Shown piece by piece: positions 10,206-14,077 of a stretch of DNA of 14,077 bases (position 1 is its first letter; the number at the start of each line of letters is the position of its first letter). The stretch is from the NCBI GenBank assembly GCA_001953115.1, contig LSSL01003046.1:1-14077 (forward strand), given 5' to 3'. The position numbers and the translations under genes were made by a program. The notes below the pieces were generated by a model, which saw only the letters and a list, made by a program, of their open reading frames with translations, was not told the origin of the DNA and did not search any database. This DNA is from Smittium mucronatum. Lineage: Eukaryota; Kickxellomycota; Harpellomycetes; Harpellales; Legeriomycetaceae.

Positions 10206-10220
10206 TTCGATTTATTCTAT
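10206..10220. repeat. target-site duplication, left copy
   Basis: TTCGATTTATTCTAT is identical to 10805-10819. It directly abuts the T-tract at 10221, which is the element's poly(A) tail on the minus strand. The bases just outside the pair differ, so the duplication is exactly 15 bp. Confidence 0.85.
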
Positions 10221-10804
10221 TTTTTTTTTGTATCACGAAATTTTATTGTAAGATAACGTCATTAAAAACTATACTAAAAAACATGAAAAAAAGAAAAAGT
10301 CGTATAGAAAAGACTATTATCCTAACTACAACAAGCTCCTCTGCCGGACTACCGGCTGCGTACCTACAGAGAAAGGGTGCGATCTACCAACTGAAAGACC
10401 CCCCCTGGCATTGCTTCAAGTAGGCTGGATGACTGAGGTTACGTGCAGTCATGAATTAAGCTCTTTGTCAATGAACAACAGTTCATTGAAGCTATTGAGC
10501 TCCTAGTCAGAGCCTACTTCTAACAGGATTAATAAAATTAGGCTCCTACCCAGACGTGGGTTTAATCGACATGGCTTTCCTAAAAATAGCTGTTAGACGC
10601 TGAGATCTGTCTGACTGTCGAACGCTGGACTTGTGCACTATACTATGCCTTAGTTGTACTAAACGACCGGTTCCTCCTGTTTCTAGATGGTCCTCCTCTG
10701 GAATCACTGTCCTCCGAATCATTTGCACTGTCTCCACTACTCCCAACCAAGAATAGTGCAATGCTGTGCGCTGTCTCCACTACTCCCAACCAAGAATAGT
10801 ACAA
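10221..10804 (-). mobile_element. retrotransposed non-LTR/SINE-like repeat, copy A
   Basis: Read on the minus strand, the element starts at 10804 (TTGTACTATTCTTGG), runs through about 500 bp of fairly balanced composition and an A+T-rich 3' end, and finishes with nine A's at 10229-10221. AATAAA at 10247-10242 lies 12 nt before the A-tract. An exact 15-bp target-site duplication flanks the whole. Together these indicate target-primed reverse transcription of a polyadenylated RNA. Its first 500 bp match copy B (13619 to window end) in reverse orientation, and both begin at the same point. That argues for a defined family and against random 5' truncation. The sense strand has a Ser/Arg-rich reading with stops, and the antisense has short open frames; neither is clearly coding. 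It could be a SINE, a non-autonomous LINE derivative, or a retrocopied mRNA. Confidence 0.75.
10728..10800 (-). repeat. tandem duplication at 5' end of copy A
   Basis: The 30-bp unit at 10771-10800 is repeated exactly at 10728-10757, a 43-bp offset. Copy B has only one such unit. Each unit contains a short imperfect hairpin (CACTACTC pairing with GAATAGTG around a C/A loop). The extra unit accounts for nearly all of the length difference between the copies. Confidence 0.85.
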
Positions 10805-10819
10805 TTCGATTTATTCTAT
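10805..10819. repeat. target-site duplication, right copy
   Basis: This copy is identical to 10206-10220. It begins at the very base where the homology between copies A and B ends, which fixes the 5' boundary of copy A independently. Confidence 0.85.
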
Positions 10820-11205
10820 AAATAATTAGTAAAATTTTAAAGGGGGTGGGATAAAACATCATTTTAAATTTTAAAACTAGGTTATTTATTTTGGAAGATT
10901 GGGTCAAACCCATAAAAATGAAATAATTACTCTGTTGTAAATGATTCAAATATTTACTGAAAGAGGCTCTAGTGTATTATTCTATTTTTAAGTGAATTTC
11001 TAAATAAAAATTATCCGGGCAACAATAATAAAAGATTAATGATGAGTTTTTTTCCCTTTAAAAAAATAGAAAGCGTTAAAAAAAATATAAGATTTTTTTG
11101 TGCATTTTTTCTAAAAGCAACCGATAAAACATACATTTTTCTAAATAATATAAATTTTTATGTGATGATGAGAATAAATAACAAAATAAATTAGAGAAAA
11201 TAGTC
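10820..11205. other. A+T-rich 3' flank of the glycosyltransferase gene
   Basis: No open frame of note. It contains several A- and T-runs and must hold the 3' untranslated region of the minus-strand glycosyltransferase gene; AATAAA-like strings are too common in this composition to nominate one as the poly(A) signal. Confidence 0.5.
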
Positions 11206-12180
11206 TCAAGATAAAATAATGTTTTTTGGTGAGAGGAAGAAGCTTTTTTCTGCTTTAATCTGCTTTATACATTTTTGAATAGAATAATCAGTTAGTATTT
11301 TGTTCCCTTGACGAAATTCCGGATCTAAATTGATATTAGTGTCTCCACTGAAGGCGCCTTGTTTGGCTATAGCTGGGTTGATGGAGTATGCATTAATTTT
11401 ACGGATGTTAGAAAGATCCGAGACTTGTTGGTCTATCGGTTTTTTAAATTTAGTGATTTTAGATAAAAGTTTCTTAGCCCCACCAAAAGACAAACCATAA
11501 GCGTGCATACAGACAGGGCTTGAAGAAGCTTGGACAATAACTGGGTTAGTTATAATAGGTTCTTGTAAACTTGTGCGCTGGTAGCAGTGACCAACGTACA
11601 AAATGTCCCAATACACGTTTTTGGATGAAAGTTGAGACATTACAGAGGATAATTTTTCATTAAATCCGGATGCAAGATCTACATCATCTTCAAAAATTAG
11701 TGCGCTTTTGATATTTTCCTCCACTATTCGCGACCATAGTTCTCTGTGTGACAACCAACAGCCAATTGCGCCAGGAGAAATATCAGTTTTTTCAGACAAA
11801 ATTGTAGAGTTTAGCGTGTTTATAATCTTTTTGTTGGCGTAAGGGTTGAAAGCGTCAACAACCTCGATGTCCAAATTTAGACATGTACCAAGAATACCGA
11901 ACATTGACCTACGATCATACCTCCCTTTAAGGCTTATTCCAAATATTTTATCGAACCCAATATTCTTGTCTGTTTTCACATCATGCAATCTGAAAGGAAA
12001 CAAATTTTATAAACACATTAATGTTGAGAAGCAGTCAATAAAGATTGGGAAGGTGAAATCTATGGATTTTTTTAGGAATCAAAAATATTTACCTGTACCC
12101 CTTAGAGCTATTCCTTCAGCTTCCTTAAACAATAATAAAAAATATAATAAAAACGAGGATACTATCGTTAATATAAACAT
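11206..12180 (-). CDS. fungal family-25 glycosyltransferase, two exons
   Basis: Exon 1 (12180-12093) and exon 2 (11969-11206) encode about 283 residues. GT25 enzymes transfer a sugar from a nucleotide-sugar donor, in eukaryotes within the secretory pathway. Residues 1-23 form a signal peptide or type II anchor. The domain opens at about residue 34 with Gly-Phe-Asp-Lys-Ile and Ile-Ser-Leu, then Arg-Tyr-Asp-Arg-Arg (46-50). Further family blocks follow: Ser-Pro-Gly-Ala-Ile-Gly-Cys-Trp-x-Ser-His (94-104), the metal/donor motif Glu-Asp-Asp-Val-Asp (123-127), Trp-Asp-Ile-Leu-Tyr-Val-Gly-His-Cys (150-158), and Pro-Val-Cys...Ala-Tyr-Gly-Leu-Ser followed by Gly-Ala (181-194). There is one N-glycosylation sequon at N83. 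The length fits a single-domain enzyme and no key motif is missing. The sugar and acceptor cannot be told. The minus-strand ATG has A at -3. Confidence 0.85.
11970..12092 (-). other. GT-AG intron of the glycosyltransferase gene
   Basis: The donor ACAG|GTAAAT (12092-12091) ends exon 1 in phase 1. The nearest pyrimidine-rich acceptor, TTTCCTTTCAG at 11991-11990, would put exon 2 out of frame and stop within five codons. The next AG, in GAAAACAG at 11971-11970, restores the frame and joins Gly-Thr to Asp-Lys-Asn-Ile-Gly-Phe, just where fungal homologues begin their domain. This choice is therefore inferred from frame and homology, not from acceptor strength. Confidence 0.6.
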
Positions 12181-12378
12181 ATTTCGATTCCTGTAAGTCC
12201 TTTAAATTGAAGATATTTAATCAATTAAACCAAAAGGAAAATATTCTTTTGAATATAATCGAGGTTAAATATTTCATAAAGTATGTTCCATAGACAATTC
12301 TAGAATACTTATATATCATTTAAATATATATCTATGTTAATGATGATCAAAAACTGTGATAGCAATTCCTATTTTTTT

Positions 12379-12617
12379 TTAATGAAGAATCTTATTCGAA
12401 GAAATTAATACTGAGACCCCAATCAATTGGTTATGCCCAGTTAAATTCCATTTCAAACTTTTTTTCTTCAATGTTATATTTTCTGTGGTATATTTCAAAT
12501 CAGTTAGAATTTTAGGGTAACAATTAAGAGGTACCTTCGGAGGGTGGATACCATTATTATTGAGAATTTTAAAATATAAAAAGTCATTTTTTTTCTTGGA
12601 ATTGAATACGTAAATTT
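12379..12617 (-). CDS. 3'-terminal exon of an unidentified gene (partial)
   Basis: The minus strand is open from an acceptor-like TTTTTTGTGGCAG (AG at 12619-12618) to TAA at 12381-12379, about 79 codons in phase 1. The reading is well mixed and coding-like. It has Asn-Gly-Ile-His-Pro-Pro and a compact Leu-Lys-Trp-Asn-Leu-Thr-Gly-His-Asn segment containing one of two N-glycosylation sequons, so it may be secreted or luminal. There is no ATG in frame and a TGA closes the frame a few codons upstream, so an earlier exon must exist or the gene is broken. I could not find a convincing donor or first exon between here and 13619. It lies about 200 bp upstream of the glycosyltransferase start on the same strand but ends in its own stop, so it is a separate gene. 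Confidence 0.4.
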
Positions 12618-13618
12618 CTGCCACAAAAAATATAATTCATCAAAATTGCTGCTCAGTATAATTAACCTTGGAGAAGTTACTTTTTACCTTTTATTATTTT
12701 TTATTTAGGGGTTTGCTATTAGAATCCATTATATTTAATAATTGAGGGTTCTCGATTTTTTTCCATTTTCTTGTTTATGAATATAAAGTGAAGTTTATTT
12801 AAAAGAAATTTTTTTAATATATTTGTGATAATATCAGTATGTATTCTATAATAAAGAAGTTAAAAATGAAACAGAGTAAATAAAACTACATTCCTCAATA
12901 ATCTTTTACTGTTTCTTCCTTATTTAACTAATTTATCGTTTCATATAGATATTGGAAGATCAAAATGTACGAAAAATAAATGAATAAAAATGATAACAGT
13001 TTTTCATAGAAACAGTTTTTCAATTTTTTTAATGAAATATAGAACACCTTTCACGATTTAAATCGCTAGGCCAAAATCTCGAAAAAAAGGATTAATTTTT
13101 CTTATTATTCTATTCTTTAAAAGTTAAACACTTGTGATTTAAAAGAATATTAATCCCGATTCTCTAAATTGAAAAAGCTTTTATGTTTACGAATTAGCTA
13201 ATATTTTGAAATTAGATTGATATTTGAAATAAGAATAAATCTAATCATTGATTTTCACAATTTAATATTATTTATTTTCCTTTACTTGAGAAAAAAAATA
13301 CACTGATTTTGGAAAAATTTAAGTAATATCCTTGTCTCTAAAAAGCCCACAATTTAGGCCATTAATATCCCTACTTTTCAAAAATGGAGATTTAAAAAAA
13401 TTACAAAAAATATCAAGAAATATCATTAGAATTTGAAGACTTCTAAAAATAATTTAAAATTTTTATAATAGATGCCTTCTATCATCAAAATATAACACCA
13501 AAATATATGAAGAGTTCTGTGTTTACTAATAAACCCCTAGGAGTGAAATACCTTTCCGTGGTTTAGGGGCTTAATAGTGTATTTCTCGAAGTATGCTAAA
13601 CTAAAATTTACCACATCT
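12618..13618. other. A+T-rich spacer, possible hidden upstream exon
   Basis: If the exon at 12617-12379 is real, its upstream exon(s) should lie here or beyond on the minus strand, but no ATG-started frame ending at a good donor stands out. On the plus strand 13471-13566 is open for 31 codons after an AG, with mixed composition but no known motif. The rest is A/T-rich without structure. Confidence 0.45.
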
Positions 13619-14077
13619 TTGTACTATTATTGGTTGGGAGTAGTGGAGACAGCACACGGTGATTCAGAGAGCAGTGATTCCAGTTGAGAACCATCTCGAA
13701 ACAGAATGAGCCAATCGTTTAGCACAGCTGAGACATAGTCTAGTGCATAAGTCCAGCGTTCAACAGTCAGACGGATCTCAGTGTCTAACAGCCATTTGTA
13801 GGAAAGAATGTCGATCAAACACACGTGTGGGTAGGAGCCTAATTTTATTAATCCTGTTAGAAGTAGGCTCTAACTAGGAGATCAATAGCTTCAAATAGCC
13901 ATTGTTTGTTGAAAAAAGCTTAGTTCATGGCCGCGTGTAAACTCAGTCATACACCCACTTGAAGCAATTCCAAGGGTGGTCTTTTTGTTGGAAGATTGAA
14001 CTTTTTTGCAGTAGGTACGCAGCCGGTAGTTCTACAGAGGAGCTGATTTTAGTTAGGATAACAGTCTTTTCTATACG
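13619..14077 (+). mobile_element. retroposon copy B, 3' end beyond window
   Basis: This is the same repeat family as copy A, in the opposite orientation. It starts TTGTACTATTATTGG at 13619 and can be aligned by eye over its full length to the window edge, where CTATACG matches the reverse complement of 10301-10307. It carries a single 5' unit where copy A has two. In a gap-free 126-nt block the two copies differ at about 22 positions, most of them amino-acid-changing in the longest open (antisense) frame, so I see no sign of selection on that frame. The A+T-rich 3' end, poly(A) tail and right-hand target duplication would lie outside the window. Confidence 0.7.

Noticed and set aside
10546..10949. 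Two minus-strand ORFs over and beside copy A
   Set aside because: One lacks an ATG start, the frames run across the duplicated 5' head or out of the element into spacer, and the matching reading in copy B is broken by several stops.
11846..12196. Plus-strand 116-codon ORF across the GT25 intron
   Set aside because: It overlaps both exons and the intron of the minus-strand GT25 gene and has no recognisable content.
13533..13567. Inverted CCCCTA/TAGGGG pair as a hairpin or terminator
   Set aside because: Only six base pairs match before G-T pairs and mismatches, and there is no gene end to serve.
13619..13690. tRNA-like pol III promoter (A and B boxes) at the element's 5' end
   Set aside because: TGGGAGTAGTGG resembles an A box loosely and GATTCC matches only the end of a B box; the AATAAA plus poly(A) tail argues for a polymerase II transcript.
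13627..13824. Protein-coding gene on the minus strand
   Set aside because: It starts with GTG, lies wholly inside the repeat on the antisense strand, is interrupted in copy A, and differences between copies are mostly amino-acid-changing.
10221..14077. A single DNA transposon with long terminal inverted repeats enclosing the GT25 gene
   Set aside because: Copy A has its own 15-bp target duplication and A-tail, so the inverted copies are separate retrotransposition events.

Overview
The window looks like low-gene-density nuclear DNA of a fungus. The evidence is the spliced genes, the extremely A+T-rich and poly-A/poly-T-rich spacers, and the two recognisable proteins. One is a TOM13/Mim1-type mitochondrial outer-membrane protein, a family I know only from fungi. 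The other is a fungal-style family-25 glycosyltransferase. A large, repeat-rich, A+T-rich genome (Glomeromycotina or another early-diverging lineage) would fit, but the sequence does not fix the taxon.

Layout. Bases 1 to about 8.5 kb are A+T-rich DNA with no gene I can support. A few patches have a more balanced composition and short open frames (about 1440-1912, 3991-4203, 6089-6184, 6385-6600, 7225-7344, 7480-8400). They may be exons of unseen genes, decayed mobile elements, or chance. From 8526 to 9205 (+) lies a two-exon TOM13/Mim1 homologue with a probable GC-AG intron. Just downstream (9294-9560) is a cluster of splice-like signals and a tiny membrane-type ORF, followed by an 8-bp tandem repeat (9684-9738).

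The right third is dominated by two diverged copies of one moderately G+C-rich repeat, in opposite orientations. The left copy (10221-10804, minus) carries hallmarks of target-primed reverse transcription: an exact 15-bp target-site duplication, a terminal A-tract, and an AATAAA signal 12 nt before that tract. The right copy (13619 onward, plus) runs off the end of the window. Between them, on the minus strand, are the glycosyltransferase gene (12180-11206, two exons, with a signal/anchor peptide in exon 1) and upstream of it a 3'-terminal exon of an unidentified gene (12617-12379).

The genes do not form a pathway. TOM13/Mim1 acts in mitochondrial outer-membrane protein insertion and GT25 in secretory-pathway glycosylation. 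The most informative non-gene structure is the retrotransposed repeat with its intact insertion signature. I saw no CRISPR, rRNA, tRNA or bacterial-type operon structure.
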